A stretch of 64,000 bases of DNA, from NCBI RefSeq assembly GCF_022482365.1, contig NZ_JAKVPE010000001.1, forward strand, positions 868,001 to 932,000. The letters are read 5' to 3'. The position numbers were made by a program, and so were the translations under genes. Positions 25,246-33,992 of the stretch are shown piece after piece (the stretch's first letter is position 1; each line of letters begins with the position of its first letter). The stretch comes from Limosilactobacillus sp. (lineage in GTDB: Bacteria > Bacillota > Bacilli > Lactobacillales > Lactobacillaceae). The notes under the pieces were generated by a model. It saw only the letters and a list, made by a program, of their open reading frames with translations. It did not search any database and was not told the origin of the DNA.

Positions 25246-26262
25246 CTATTCTTCCTTGTCTGCTGGGAACGTCAGGTTGGCGGACTTGCGCAGCGAGTAC
25301 ATGATGGAGTTGACCGTGCGGGCCAGGTCCAGCCAGTGCTTGTACTTTTCCTGTTCCTCTGGGTCGTCCGGGTTGTTGAAGAGGTCGGCGAAATCGTTCA
25401 TTTCGTCGGTCATCGAATTCTTGGCGACCGGTGCATCCAGGACGTGGGCGTTTTGGTCGGCATCATAGTAGGTAACGTGCTTGGTGTCAAAGATGCTGTC
25501 AAAGACCAGGGTGTCCTTCAAGCCGTACACTTCGGAATCGAGGTGGGAGTTGGCGGTCTTCCCAAAGTTCAGGGTGACCGAGTAGTCCTGGTAGTTCAGG
25601 ATGGCAACCCCCTTGGCGTCGACACCGGTCTTGGCCAGGGTTGGGAAGTAGAGAACGGACGTCGGCGCGCCAAACAGGGTTACCGCACCGTAGACGGCGT
25701 AAACACCGAGGTCCATCAGCGCCCCACCGGCGAAGTCGAGGGTGAAAATGTTCGGGTAGGGCTTCGAGTCGGCCAGCACCTTGTCGTAGCGTGACGAGTA
25801 CTTCATGACGGTGATCGTCCCGCCCTGGCAGTGCTCCTTCTTCATTTCATCAAACTTGGCGACCGCCTGCCGGTAGAGCGGCGTGTGGATGTGCCGGGCC
25901 GCTTCGACTAGGCGGGCCTTCGGGTGAGCGGCCAGCAGTGATTCGATGGCCTCGAATTCGGCCGGGTTAACGAAGGCCGGCTTCTCGACGATGATGAACT
26001 TGTCGTTTTCGATTGCCAGACGCACCTGCTGGTAGTGCAGGCTGTTCGGTGAAGCCACGTAGACCACGTCAAAATCACCGTCTTCGAAGAACTTGTGCAG
26101 GTCATCGTAGTATTCGGTGGCGCCGTATGGTTCGCCGTATTCCTTGGCCCGGGCCATCGTCCGCGAATAGACGGCCGTCAATTGATATTTGCCGGTCGTC
26201 TTTGCTGCATCTAGCATCTGATCAGTGATAATGTGGGTTCCAATAATTCCAAGCTTAAGCAT
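25246..26262 (-). CDS. Gfo/Idh/MocA-family oxidoreductase
   Basis: A 338-residue NAD(P)-dependent oxidoreductase. N-terminal Rossmann fold (LKLGIIGTHIITDQMLDAA), the family loop VYVASPNSLHYQQV and the conserved EKPA (EKPAFVNPAEF). The second domain includes GGALMDLGVYAVYG. The GxGxxG motif is atypical (GTHIIT). Substrates in this family are mostly sugars or inositols; none can be named. Twelve bp upstream of the helicase gene. Confidence 0.88.
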   Translation of the reverse strand: MLKLGIIGTHIITDQMLDAAKTTGKYQLTAVYSRTMARAKEYGEPYGATEYYDDLHKFFEDGDFDVVYVASPNSLHYQQVRLAIENDKFIIVEKPAFVNPAEFEAIESLLAAHPKARLVEAARHIHTPLYRQAVAKFDEMKKEHCQGGTITVMKYSSRYDKVLADSKPYPNIFTLDFAGGALMDLGVYAVYGAVTLFGAPTSVLYFPTLAKTGVDAKGVAILNYQDYSVTLNFGKTANSHLDSEVYGLKDTLVFDSIFDTKHVTYYDADQNAHVLDAPVAKNSMTDEMNDFADLFNNPDDPEEQEKYKHWLDLARTVNSIMYSLRKSANLTFPADKEE

Positions 26263-26426
26263 GCTGTATTTCTCTCCCTTTACGCAGATAGTTTTGCTTA
26301 CTCTAATTCTAACAATTATTGCGTGATTTTAACAGAATTGAAATCTTCTCATAATACAAAAGTGTGTATAATATTGATGATGAAAAATTAACTTATCACT
26401 TAATTAATTGAGGAGACTGATGGAAT

Positions 26427-26789
26427 ATGAAGAAAAAGGGAATGTTACTTTTCGGCGCGGGACTGATGGCTGGGCTCAGCAGTACTTTTGGGTTCAGTCA
26501 CGCGAAGAAAAGCAGCAAAACGACCGCGCTGCCGATTTTTTACACGGGCACTTGGCAGTATTATGATAAGGAACGCGATCGCTCCCATAAAATCACCATT
26601 TCTCCTGAATTAAAACTGGGAATCGATGATCAGCCGATTCCGGCCACCGTCCAGCAGATTCAGGCCGACAAATTAGTATTCCTCGATAAGTTCGGCTACC
26701 ACATCACCATTCGGGCTAACGAGAACCGTCCCGTTTCCCTCACCGATGAGGCCGACGATCAGATTTACACCATTCAACCACTGCAATAA
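26427..26789 (+). CDS. DUF4828-like small exported protein
   Basis: 120 residues. A basic, hydrophobic N-terminus ([22 protein letters not shown]) is a signal anchor, followed by a beta-rich domain ([20 protein letters not shown], then [20 protein letters not shown]). It resembles DUF4828 proteins of lactobacilli; function is unknown. A GAGG site precedes the ATG. The gene ends in a GCCG-rich hairpin with a T-run next to the second IS30-type element. Confidence 0.7.
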   Translation: MKKKGMLLFGAGLMAGLSSTFGFSHAKKSSKTTALPIFYTGTWQYYDKERDRSHKITISPELKLGIDDQPIPATVQQIQADKLVFLDKFGYHITIRANENRPVSLTDEADDQIYTIQPLQ

Positions 26790-26819
26790 TTCACGCCGTT
26801 TCTGCGGCGTTTTTTATTT

Positions 26820-27877
26820 TTGGTAGATTGTAAAATTTAAGTTGAACATTTAAGTGGACAGAAAAACCCATCAAGGTCTTTAATGGTGTTACCGTACAAT
26901 CCATTAGAAAGAAGGGCCTTGATGAGCACCACTATTTTATCATTCCAGAACCGTGTTGTCATTGAAACACTTCATAATGAAGGACGTTCCTTGCGATACA
27001 TCGCTAACTACTTAGGCTTTAGTAAGACCACCATCTTTAACGAACTTCACCGGCTAAATAGTGAGTACCAGGCTGAGCTAGCGCAAACTGACTTTGAACA
27101 AAAGGTTAGTCAACGGGGGCGGAAGTCTTCGCTCACTAAAAACCTTAAACACTTGGTCGAGGAAAAGATTCAAGTCCAGAAGTGGTCCCCTGAACAAGTT
27201 GCCCATGTGGTTGGGATTGCCTACAAGACGGTCTATAACTGGATTGATCAAGGCTGGCTTGATGTACAGCTACCCGATTTGCCTGATCATGGAATTCGTC
27301 GTCATCGTGCTAAAGAAAAGCGTGGTACGTTCAGTCACGGCCGCTCCATTGAGGAGCGTCCTCATAAAGTCGAAACTCGCCAGGAGTTCGGCCACTTTGA
27401 AGCTGATACCGTACTTTCTGGCAAACGTAAAGGTCAAGCTGTGGCTACTTTTGTGGAGCGTAAGAGTCGCCTGACAATTGTTAAACGGCTCCATGGCCGC
27501 GACAGTCAGTCTATGACTCAAGCCGTACTTGAACTAGCTAGTCAACTTCAAGACAAGCTCAAGACGCTGACCGTGGATCATGGGAAAGAGTTCGCTAACT
27601 ATCAGACAATTGAACGGCAAACTGGTACTCCGGTTTATTTTGCCCATGCTTATTCACCACATGAACGCGGTAGTAATGAGAACCGTAATCGAGTTTTACG
27701 GCGCTTTATTCCCAAGGGACAAGCTATTGAAGAGCTGAGCGATCGCCAGCTGGTTCAAATCAATTGGTATCTGAATTCCCGGCCACTTAAATGTCTTAAT
27801 TGGCATACACCGATCGAGATCTTCCTGCTTAATCTACGTCATTAAATTCGTTCAAGTTATTTCTTGCAATCTGCCAA
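26820..27877 (+). mobile_element. second type of IS30-family element
   Basis: About 1,058 bp, with related ends TTGGTAGATTGTAAAAT... on the left and TTGGCAGATTGCAAGAA... (reversed) on the right; GTTGAAC / CTTGAAC inward. It is unrelated at the DNA level to the five-copy element. No clear target duplication is seen because both flanks are T/A-rich. It sits between the DUF4828 terminator and the end of the LOG gene. Confidence 0.85.
26922..27845 (+). CDS. IS30-family transposase (second type)
   Basis: About 307 residues from the ATG at 26922 (MSTTILSFQNRVVIETLHNE); a reading from 26883 would include the upstream non-coding end. N-terminal HTH (RSLRYIANYLGFSKTTIFNE), then the DDE core: HFEADTVLSG, TVDHGKEFANY and YSPHERGSNENRNRVLRRF. 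It is of normal family length and looks intact. Confidence 0.92.
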   Translation: MSTTILSFQNRVVIETLHNEGRSLRYIANYLGFSKTTIFNELHRLNSEYQAELAQTDFEQKVSQRGRKSSLTKNLKHLVEEKIQVQKWSPEQVAHVVGIAYKTVYNWIDQGWLDVQLPDLPDHGIRRHRAKEKRGTFSHGRSIEERPHKVETRQEFGHFEADTVLSGKRKGQAVATFVERKSRLTIVKRLHGRDSQSMTQAVLELASQLQDKLKTLTVDHGKEFANYQTIERQTGTPVYFAHAYSPHERGSNENRNRVLRRFIPKGQAIEELSDRQLVQINWYLNSRPLKCLNWHTPIEIFLLNLRH

Positions 27878-27881
27878 TTCT

Positions 27882-28451
27882 TTATTTGTACTGCCGCCGC
27901 AGCGGAGCCCGGTAGCTGTTCATGAAGTCCAAGATCTGGTTGAAATCGTCGCTGAAGCACAGGCTATCCAGGTAGCGCTGCTCCATGAAGCCGGCCCGGT
28001 TCATCGCCACGAGCTGGTCGCGGAGGGGATCGTAAAAGCCGTCCAGGTTGTAGAAGGCGACCGGCTTGGCGTTGTCGCCGAGGGTAATCCAGGACGCCGC
28101 CTGACTGATCTCCTCAAGGGTCCCCAGGCCACCGGGCAGGGCCAGCATCCCGTCGGCCAGCTGCATCATTTCCTTCTTGCGCGTGTCCATGTCCGGCACC
28201 ACCCGCAGATCGGCGATGGCGTCAAAGGTGACGCCGCGACTGGCCAGCTGCTTGGTGATGATGCCGTGCACGGTCCCGTCGTGGTCGAGGACGCCCCGGG
28301 CCACGGCGCCCATCATTCCGTATTGGCCACCACCGTAGACCAGGTCAATCTGGTGCTGGGCCATCTTAGTGCCGATCTGTTCGGCAATCTTTTCGTAGTC
28401 GGGATTCTTTCCGGCACGCGAACCACAGTAAACTGCTAGTTTTTTAATCAT
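27882..28451 (-). CDS. LOG-family (TIGR00730) nucleotide phosphoribohydrolase
   Basis: About 189 residues from MIKKLAVYCGSRAGKNPDYE. The LOG signature PGGLGTLEEISQAASW is at about 96-111, with GGGQYGMMGAVARG earlier. These enzymes cleave nucleoside 5'-monophosphates to base and ribose phosphate ('lysine decarboxylase-like' in old annotation). The start overlaps the end of the upstream dehydrogenase gene by 8 bp (ATGATTAA), so the two are coupled. The second IS30 element lies just beyond the stop codon without damaging it. Confidence 0.88.
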   Translation of the reverse strand: MIKKLAVYCGSRAGKNPDYEKIAEQIGTKMAQHQIDLVYGGGQYGMMGAVARGVLDHDGTVHGIITKQLASRGVTFDAIADLRVVPDMDTRKKEMMQLADGMLALPGGLGTLEEISQAASWITLGDNAKPVAFYNLDGFYDPLRDQLVAMNRAGFMEQRYLDSLCFSDDFNQILDFMNSYRAPLRRQYK

Positions 28452-29373
28452 TATCTTTCCCCATCCTTTGCATGGCCGCCACCTGTTGTTGAATCGTCGT
28501 GGCGGCCGTTTTAATTCCGGCCTCTTCAACCGGGTAGAGCTTCAGTAACAAGAGGTTGCCCACGCCCTGGCAACCGATCAGGGCCGGGAAGCTGACGTAG
28601 GTCGAGTATTGTGGCTGGTAGATGGCCACCGGCAGGGCCAATTGCTCATCGGTCAGGATCGCGCTGATGATCCGCTGGGTCCAGGCGCAGGCCGCGTGGG
28701 CGTTGTACCCCAGCCCCTGCAGCGAGTACCAGTTGCTCAGGTCGGCGTTGACCTTCAGGCGCGATTGGTCGAGTTTGCGGCCGTTGATCGTCGCGTCCAG
28801 TGGCTGGCCATTGACCCGAACCGTCGACCAGGCAAAGACCTGCTGGCCGTCGTGCTGGCCGTAGACGAAGCCCCCCACGTTGGTCGGCGATAGCTTGGCG
28901 GCGGTGGCCACGGCACGGTGGAGACGAGCCGTGTCGAGGACGGTTCCAATCCCCAGCACTTGCTTGGCCGGCAGGAGCACCCGCTGCTGCAGGTAGGCCG
29001 TCACCGCCTCGTTCGGATTAGCTAGGTTGACGATGACACCCGCGAAGCCGCTCGCGTGAATTTGCGGGGCAATCGCATCCACCAGCTCCCGGTTGGTAGT
29101 CAACTCCGCCATCGGTTCTTCCTGGATCAGCTGGCTGTTGCCGGCCGCCACCACCAGCACTTGAGCATCTTTCAGGGCCGCGTAGTCCTGGATGACAATC
29201 TGGGGCTGGTGGGCCAGGGCAACCGCGGCATCCGCCAGGTCGCTCTGCAGGCCCAGCGCCAGCTGATCATCTTGATCGATCAGGACCAGCTCGTCAACTG
29301 CTTCCGTCACAAGAAGCTGGTGGGCGAGCAACCGACCTACGTGGCCCAGCCCAATAATTCCAATTTTTCGCAT
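28444..29373 (-). CDS. L-lactate dehydrogenase / L-2-hydroxyacid dehydrogenase family
   Basis: About 309 residues from MRKIGIIGLGHVGRLLAHQL, with AAAGGTG upstream. NAD-binding GxGxxG (GLGHVG) and acidic strand end (LVLIDQDDQ), then VVVAAGNSQ and NLANPNEAVTAYL. The catalytic His is in VYGQHDGQQVF, where the usual GEHGDS has become GQHDGQ. This divergence points to a 2-hydroxyisocaproate dehydrogenase-like role rather than the main LDH. Coupled to the LOG gene. Confidence 0.82.
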   Translation of the reverse strand: MRKIGIIGLGHVGRLLAHQLLVTEAVDELVLIDQDDQLALGLQSDLADAAVALAHQPQIVIQDYAALKDAQVLVVAAGNSQLIQEEPMAELTTNRELVDAIAPQIHASGFAGVIVNLANPNEAVTAYLQQRVLLPAKQVLGIGTVLDTARLHRAVATAAKLSPTNVGGFVYGQHDGQQVFAWSTVRVNGQPLDATINGRKLDQSRLKVNADLSNWYSLQGLGYNAHAACAWTQRIISAILTDEQLALPVAIYQPQYSTYVSFPALIGCQGVGNLLLLKLYPVEEAGIKTAATTIQQQVAAMQRMGKDND

Positions 29374-29403
29374 TTTTATCACCTTTATTTCCCGGGTAAT
29401 TAA

Positions 29404-29446
29404 AGGAGCATCGTGGCCACTTGCTGCCACGATGCTCCTCCCTTTA
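29404..29446 (-). terminator. terminator of gshA
   Basis: Read leftward: GGAGCATCGTGGCAGC...GCCACGATGCTCC followed by TTTAATT. Confidence 0.85.
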
Positions 29447-29447
29447 C

Positions 29448-30998
29448 TTATTTGTTGATTTCTAATGGTTCTTCTTGGAACGCCCGGGCCTCTGGAAAGG
29501 CGTCCAAAACGAACTTCCTGACATCCTTGTTACTGAGATCAAGGTCTTCATCGGGCTGGTAGATCTCCTGGTGGTCGTCCACGCTCAGGACAACCTTGTC
29601 ATCCTCCAGCAGGACCGAGATGCCGAGCTCGATGCCCGCCCGAATCAAGCGCTGAACGTCATCCGAGTAGGTGTCGCTGATCGCCTGCAGTGGGTGCTGG
29701 TAACCGATGTTAGCGGTGTAGCGGTCGTTGGCGATCTTCAAGCCAAATGACAGCAGGTTGCCGTTTTCGATCTGGTCGGCCAGTTGCCCACTGATCGTCA
29801 GGCTCGGATCATCAATCCGCCGTTGGGCAAAGGTCAGGGCCAGACGGTATTCCCGTGGGGCGTTGAATTCCGCCACGAAGGTCTGCAGCTCGGCCATCAA
29901 TTGGTTGGCGGCTTCCTTCATCCAGTCCGCCTCTTCCTGCGGCTTCTGCAGGGCCACCTCGTTGTTCTGCTTCCGAGCCTCAGCCAGCCGATGAGCTAAG
30001 TTATCCGGCAGTGGCGAAACAATGCTGTCGAGCAGGAGCAATTCCAGGAAGTTGATCGTGTCGTCACTGATCCCCGTCCGGGACAGCGGGTCGAGGTCGA
30101 AGTTCCGGAACTCGATGTAGTTGATCCCGTTCTTGAGGATCCCCATCAGGTCGTTGTTGTCGTGGTTGTGACGCCGCATCCGCACTGGCCCGAAGAATTC
30201 TTTCAGGCTGTAGAAGGAGCCATTGTCGATGTAATTTTGGAGCTCCGTAAAGTGCTCCTCCAGGGAATTATAGGTGACCTGTTCCGTCGCCAGGTTGTCA
30301 TCCCCGTAGTTGCTGCAGCGCAGGCTCCGAACCGGCAGTTCGAGGTCATCCGGGAAGCTGTGTGGCATGTCCTCGGTGACCGGGCTGGCACCGAAGAGGT
30401 AGGTGAAGAGCCACTGGTAGAGGTAGAAGCTCTGAGCCAGCTTAAAGTAGAGATGGTTCTGGAAGTCAACCAGGCTGTCGTAACGATCCGTGTAGAAGCG
30501 CTGATAGAGTTCCTTGACCAGATCACTGTTGAGGCTGAAGTTGACGTGGACGTCCCCTAAGATTTCCTGGGCGATTCCGTACTTCTTGCCGAGGTAGTCG
30601 TGGTTGGCCTGGTCCCAGGGCTTGGTAAAGGCCGTCTTCAGGTAGTCCAGGTCATTCTGGTAGAGCGGCGCCGGGGCCATGCTCAGTGGCCACAGGCGCT
30701 CGTCGCTGTGCAGCTGGGCAATCATGATCTGCTCCAAAACCTTCAGGTGACGCACGGCCCGCTTGCTCCCAACAACCGGGGCCGTCTCAAAGTCAATCAT
30801 GTCATCAGTGTAGCCCGAATTTAGGTAAACATTATGTTTTCGAGAACGCAGATTAGCTGGATATGGGTAGCGGCTCGCCCGCCCGTTCGTCAGCACCCGA
30901 TGCTTCTTAACCTCTAGTCCAAAGCGACAGGCAAACATCTGGGCATTTAGTGCCGGCTCCTTTAATGCCGCCTTGATCGCATCGTATTTTCCAGTCAT
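29448..30998 (-). CDS. gshA: glutamate-cysteine ligase
   Basis: About 516 residues. It joins glutamate and cysteine to gamma-glutamylcysteine, the first step of glutathione synthesis, in the cytosol. Family patterns: FGLEVKKHRV near the start, FETAPVVGSKRAV, HVNFSLNSDLVKELY and INYIEFRNFDLDPLSRTGI. It lacks the C-terminal ATP-grasp domain of the fused GshF enzymes, so only gamma-glutamylcysteine would be made here unless a glutathione synthetase lies elsewhere. The ATG at 30998 is preferred over the GTG at 31007, which touches the G-rich ribosome site. Single gene with a strong terminator. Confidence 0.9.
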   Translation of the reverse strand: MTGKYDAIKAALKEPALNAQMFACRFGLEVKKHRVLTNGRASRYPYPANLRSRKHNVYLNSGYTDDMIDFETAPVVGSKRAVRHLKVLEQIMIAQLHSDERLWPLSMAPAPLYQNDLDYLKTAFTKPWDQANHDYLGKKYGIAQEILGDVHVNFSLNSDLVKELYQRFYTDRYDSLVDFQNHLYFKLAQSFYLYQWLFTYLFGASPVTEDMPHSFPDDLELPVRSLRCSNYGDDNLATEQVTYNSLEEHFTELQNYIDNGSFYSLKEFFGPVRMRRHNHDNNDLMGILKNGINYIEFRNFDLDPLSRTGISDDTINFLELLLLDSIVSPLPDNLAHRLAEARKQNNEVALQKPQEEADWMKEAANQLMAELQTFVAEFNAPREYRLALTFAQRRIDDPSLTISGQLADQIENGNLLSFGLKIANDRYTANIGYQHPLQAISDTYSDDVQRLIRAGIELGISVLLEDDKVVLSVDDHQEIYQPDEDLDLSNKDVRKFVLDAFPEARAFQEEPLEINK

Positions 30999-31117
30999 CG
31001 CCTTCACACCCCCATCTTTTTATCTCGCAATCCACTCTAACACTTTTGGGACATAATGAGCAAGATTTTAATTTAATTCATCAGCTTTTGGTTGTCTCCC
31101 TTTCAACTACCTAAAAT

Positions 31118-31180
31118 CCTAGCTGAGACAAAAAAGGACAGCCGACGTGAAAAAAAGCATCTCACGAGGACTGCCCTAAT
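31118..31180 (-). terminator. terminator of amidotransferase gene
   Basis: Read leftward: AGGGCAGTCCTCGTGA... / TCACGTCGGCTGTCCTTTTTT, an imperfect hairpin with T6. Confidence 0.65.
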
Positions 31181-31183
31181 TAT

Positions 31184-31852
31184 TTACTTGACAATGTAAT
31201 CCAAAAGTTTAAACATCACTTGCTGATTTTCGGCCGGCACACCATGAGCAATGATCTCCGCCGGCGTCTGGTGAAGGTCGTTGCCTTCGAGCGGATACTG
31301 GTCATCGTTGACCGCCATCTCGCGGACGTTGTCGAGCTGTGGTTCGAAGTGGAACTGGAGGCCGATAACGTTTGTGCCGAGCAGGAAGCCTTGGTTCTTC
31401 ACCAGGTCACTGGAGAAAAGCAGCTGTGCTTCGGCCGGCACCTGGAACATTTCCTCATGCCAATGCAGGGCCACCAGCTTTTCCGGGATTCCCGGGATCA
31501 CGTCTGACTGCCGGTAGACCGGCGCCCAGCCGATTTCCTTGTGCGGGGCCTTGCCGATCTCGTAACCCAGCGTCTTGGCGATCTGTTGGGCACCGTAGCA
31601 GGCCCCGAAGATCGGCCTGCCCTGGTCGAGAAGCTGCTTGATCAGGACCCGCTCCTGCTTGATCCAATCGAGGTCGTCGTTAGGACTCATCGGGCCGCCG
31701 AGGATGACGAGCAGGTCCGTCTCGTCTGCCGTCGGGAGGTTGCCAAACTGGTAGGGATGGTAGACGTAGAATTCATGATTGTGAAGGTGGGCCCAGTCCT
31801 GAATGGAGCCGGGACCTTCGTTCGGCGTGTGCTGTAAAACATTGATTCGCAT
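31184..31852 (-). CDS. class I glutamine amidotransferase-like protein
   Basis: About 222 residues from MRINVLQHTPNEGPGSIQDW, with GGAAAGG upstream. The glutaminase triad is visible: Cys in FGACYGAQQIAKTLG, His in LQFHFEPQ and Glu nearby. Oxyanion strand LVILGGPMSPNDD. This resembles the stand-alone GuaA-like amidotransferases. The ammonia acceptor is unknown, and some members are instead gamma-glutamyl hydrolases. Confidence 0.88.
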   Translation of the reverse strand: MRINVLQHTPNEGPGSIQDWAHLHNHEFYVYHPYQFGNLPTADETDLLVILGGPMSPNDDLDWIKQERVLIKQLLDQGRPIFGACYGAQQIAKTLGYEIGKAPHKEIGWAPVYRQSDVIPGIPEKLVALHWHEEMFQVPAEAQLLFSSDLVKNQGFLLGTNVIGLQFHFEPQLDNVREMAVNDDQYPLEGNDLHQTPAEIIAHGVPAENQQVMFKLLDYIVK

Positions 31853-31988
31853 GTTGATCCTTTCCATCGACGGCAATGTTGGATTAGGTATCGCCTGCAA
31901 GTACCCTAGTTGGTCACATTTTAGCACAATCCGGACAATTGGGTAATCACCTGATCAAATTTATTTCCCGGGAAATGATTGTCCGGAT

Positions 31989-32366
31989 TTAATCATCGTG
32001 ATCCGTCTTCGGGGCGGGATGGGCCAGCCGGAGTAGTTGAACCTCTCGTTCCGTGGCCACGCCGTCATTATAGCGACGGGCCCAGTAACGAACCTGGCGC
32101 GTCGGCAGCCAGGATTTCCCAACCAGGGTCTGGGCTATTCGGGGTGCCGCAGCGGGACCATACCCCTTCCCCGGGCGGACCCGCTCCAGGTGCCAGCTCG
32201 GCCGGGAAATTAATTTAGCGCCCGGAACCCGCTCGTGCCAGCGCGCCTCGTAGTGCCAGTTCTCCGTCTGCCAATCGTATTTGACCTGGTGGTATCCAGC
32301 CTTGGATTGACGACTTGCCTGGGCTTCGGGCGGGATCGGCCACGGAGCCGTCTGTCTGAGTTTCAC
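31989..32366 (-). CDS. hypothetical basic protein
   Basis: 125 residues, rich in Arg, Trp and Pro (MKLRQTAPWPIPPEAQASRQ..., YHQVKYDWQTENWHYEARWH). No signal peptide or membrane helix, and no family recognised. A GGGGGAG site precedes the ATG and codon use matches the GC-rich neighbours, so it is likely real. It may bind nucleic acid. Confidence 0.6.
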   Translation of the reverse strand: MKLRQTAPWPIPPEAQASRQSKAGYHQVKYDWQTENWHYEARWHERVPGAKLISRPSWHLERVRPGKGYGPAAAPRIAQTLVGKSWLPTRQVRYWARRYNDGVATEREVQLLRLAHPAPKTDHDD

Positions 32367-32388
32367 CTAACTCCCCCTTTCATAAGGA

Positions 32389-32424
32389 AAATCCAGAATC
32401 ACTCCTCGGTGAGAGCAATTCTGG
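32389..32424 (-). terminator. terminator of nucleoside hydrolase gene
   Basis: TCCAGAATCACTC...GAGAGCAATTCTGGA hairpin directly after the gene. Confidence 0.7.
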
Positions 32425-32436
32425 ACCCTACATTTA

Positions 32437-33375
32437 TTACTCGAGGTGAGCGGACTCGGCCAGCTCATCCATTGTCTTGAAGAAGGCATCCTTGTCCGCC
32501 TTGGTGACCAGGGTCAGTGGGCGACCATCGGCAGTCTTAAAGGTCCGGCCAGCTGCCTGCCCCTGCGTCTTGACGTCCGCCGTGGTCTGGATCGTCTTGA
32601 CCAGGTCTGGGTAGAGACTGGACAGGGTCGTCAGGACGTCCCAGAGGTAGTAGGTTGAATCGGCTTCGTCCGCTAAGACCAGCGAGTAGCCCTGGCCAAT
32701 CAGGTCGATGGCCGGGTACTTGCGGAGACTGGCCCAGTGAAGGCGCAATTCCTTGGTCAGCGGAATCTCTTCGGTACTCTCGAGGCCGACCATCTGAATC
32801 TTGATTTTGGAATCAAAGACTGCCTTGACGGCCTCCGGATCCCAGAAGGCATTCCACTCGGCAGTCCCGTCAAAGCCCATTTCATTGACGTTACCGTGAC
32901 CATCCAGGCAGCCGCCCATCCAGTAGAGGCATTCGATCTTGTCCTGGATGCCTGGGTCCGCCTGCAGGGCCCGGGCCAGGTCAGTCAGCGGGCCGGTCAT
33001 GATCAGGGTTACCGGACCGTCCGCCTGGTTGATCTTTTCGACCATGTCCAGGTGAGCGGGTTTGGCCGCCTGACGCGTCTTGATGGTGCCGGACTCGTTC
33101 AGCATCGGAAAGGCGTCAAAGGAGAATGAACTCAGCCGCCAGTTAGATGGGAACTGGTGGTGGGCCCGGGAATCGGACTTGGCGACTTCCAGCGGGTCGT
33201 GGTGCTGGTTGAAGCGGTCGATGATCTTCCGGGAAGCCTCGACGGCCGGATCGACGTAGCAGTCGGCGTCAACCACCCCAACGCCAAGCAGCTTGATGTC
33301 CGGCACCTGAAGCAGGAGCAAAAGCGAAACCAAGTCGTCGACGTTGCCATCGTGATCAAAGTAGACGTTTTTCAT
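32437..33375 (-). CDS. nucleoside hydrolase (IunH/RihB-like)
   Basis: A 312-residue enzyme that cleaves ribonucleosides to base and ribose. The calcium-binding motif opens the protein: YFDHDGNVDDLVSLLLLLQ (D-x-D-G-N-x-D-D; the usual third position before DD is Asn rather than a longer motif). Other family elements: LIMTGPLTDLARAL (about 123-136) and WMGGCLDGHGNVNEMGFDGTAEWNA with the Asn/Glu ligands. Its neighbours do not reveal specificity. An AGGAGGT site precedes the ATG. Confidence 0.9.
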   Translation of the reverse strand: MKNVYFDHDGNVDDLVSLLLLLQVPDIKLLGVGVVDADCYVDPAVEASRKIIDRFNQHHDPLEVAKSDSRAHHQFPSNWRLSSFSFDAFPMLNESGTIKTRQAAKPAHLDMVEKINQADGPVTLIMTGPLTDLARALQADPGIQDKIECLYWMGGCLDGHGNVNEMGFDGTAEWNAFWDPEAVKAVFDSKIKIQMVGLESTEEIPLTKELRLHWASLRKYPAIDLIGQGYSLVLADEADSTYYLWDVLTTLSSLYPDLVKTIQTTADVKTQGQAAGRTFKTADGRPLTLVTKADKDAFFKTMDELAESAHLE

Positions 33376-33619
33376 GATAAATACCTCCTATTTGAGTTGA
33401 GTATATCATGGATTGCGGGCCGGCAGATTAACGTTTTCAGCCTAAATCGTTTTACGATTGGCAAGAAAATTTTAGGATGAGTTTTTTCATGATTAATATT
33501 TCCTGGGAAATGGTGACGGACGATTGCAGAATATTTTTCTCATCATTTTATAATTTTGCTTTTCCTATTTATATCTTTTCTTATTGTCCCTTTTACCACA
33601 TCAAATTTACAAATCACTG
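33376..33619. other. intergenic stretch before T-box
   Basis: AT-rich, about 240 bp between divergent units. It should hold the promoter of the nucleoside hydrolase gene; nothing else was identified. Confidence 0.4.
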
Positions 33620-33648
33620 TTGACAGCTGAGAAAAGTGTGGTTACAAT
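33620..33648 (+). promoter_or_regulatory. promoter of T-box-metE-luxS unit
   Basis: TTGACA (33620-33625), 17 bp, TACAAT (33643-33648): a near-consensus sigma-A promoter just before the T-box leader. Confidence 0.8.
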
Positions 33649-33670
33649 AATGACAATCAAATTAGAAATT

Positions 33671-33955
33671 GCTTAGAAGAGATGAGTAGTGACCTGAAGT
33701 CATCACAGAGAACCGGGGAAGGTGCGAGCCGGCATGATGGATCTTCACGAAGATGGTCTTGGAGCAGTTGCGAGGTGTGAGCCGCTTGGTTAGCACCTCA
33801 CGGGAGACGCCCGGTATCGCGTCTGGGTCTACCATGGAAATGGTGTACCTACTGAGGATTGGGCAGTGATGCCCGGTTAAACAAGGGTGGTAACACGTTG
33901 AAAAGACGTCCCCGCAGATGAGCAAATGCTTTTCTGCGGGGATTTTTATTTACCC
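33671..33955 (+). promoter_or_regulatory. T-box leader, methionine type
   Basis: Stem I starts at GCTTAGAAGA and closes with TCTTGGAGC (33757-33765). The loop-E-type AGTA (33684-33687) lies opposite GAAGATGG, where ATG (33753-33755) followed by a purine is the likely specifier codon, meaning tRNA-Met. The T-box sequence AAGGGTGGTAACACG is at about 33885-33899, followed by the terminator TCCCCGCAG...CTGCGGGGA with a T-run at 33910-33953. Uncharged tRNA-Met would bind and favour the antiterminator, switching on the methionine genes downstream. Confidence 0.9.
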
Positions 33956-33992
33956 TGAGTTAGCTTTTACATGAAGAAAGGATCGATGTTTT

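Noticed and set aside
26808-27890. Target duplication of the second IS30-type element
   Set aside because: Both flanks are T/A-rich (TTTTTTATTTT and ATTCTTTATTT) but not identical; no duplication can be claimed.
31989-32366. Possible DNA-binding regulator
   Set aside because: The protein is basic but shows no helix-turn-helix or other known fold, so it is left as hypothetical.
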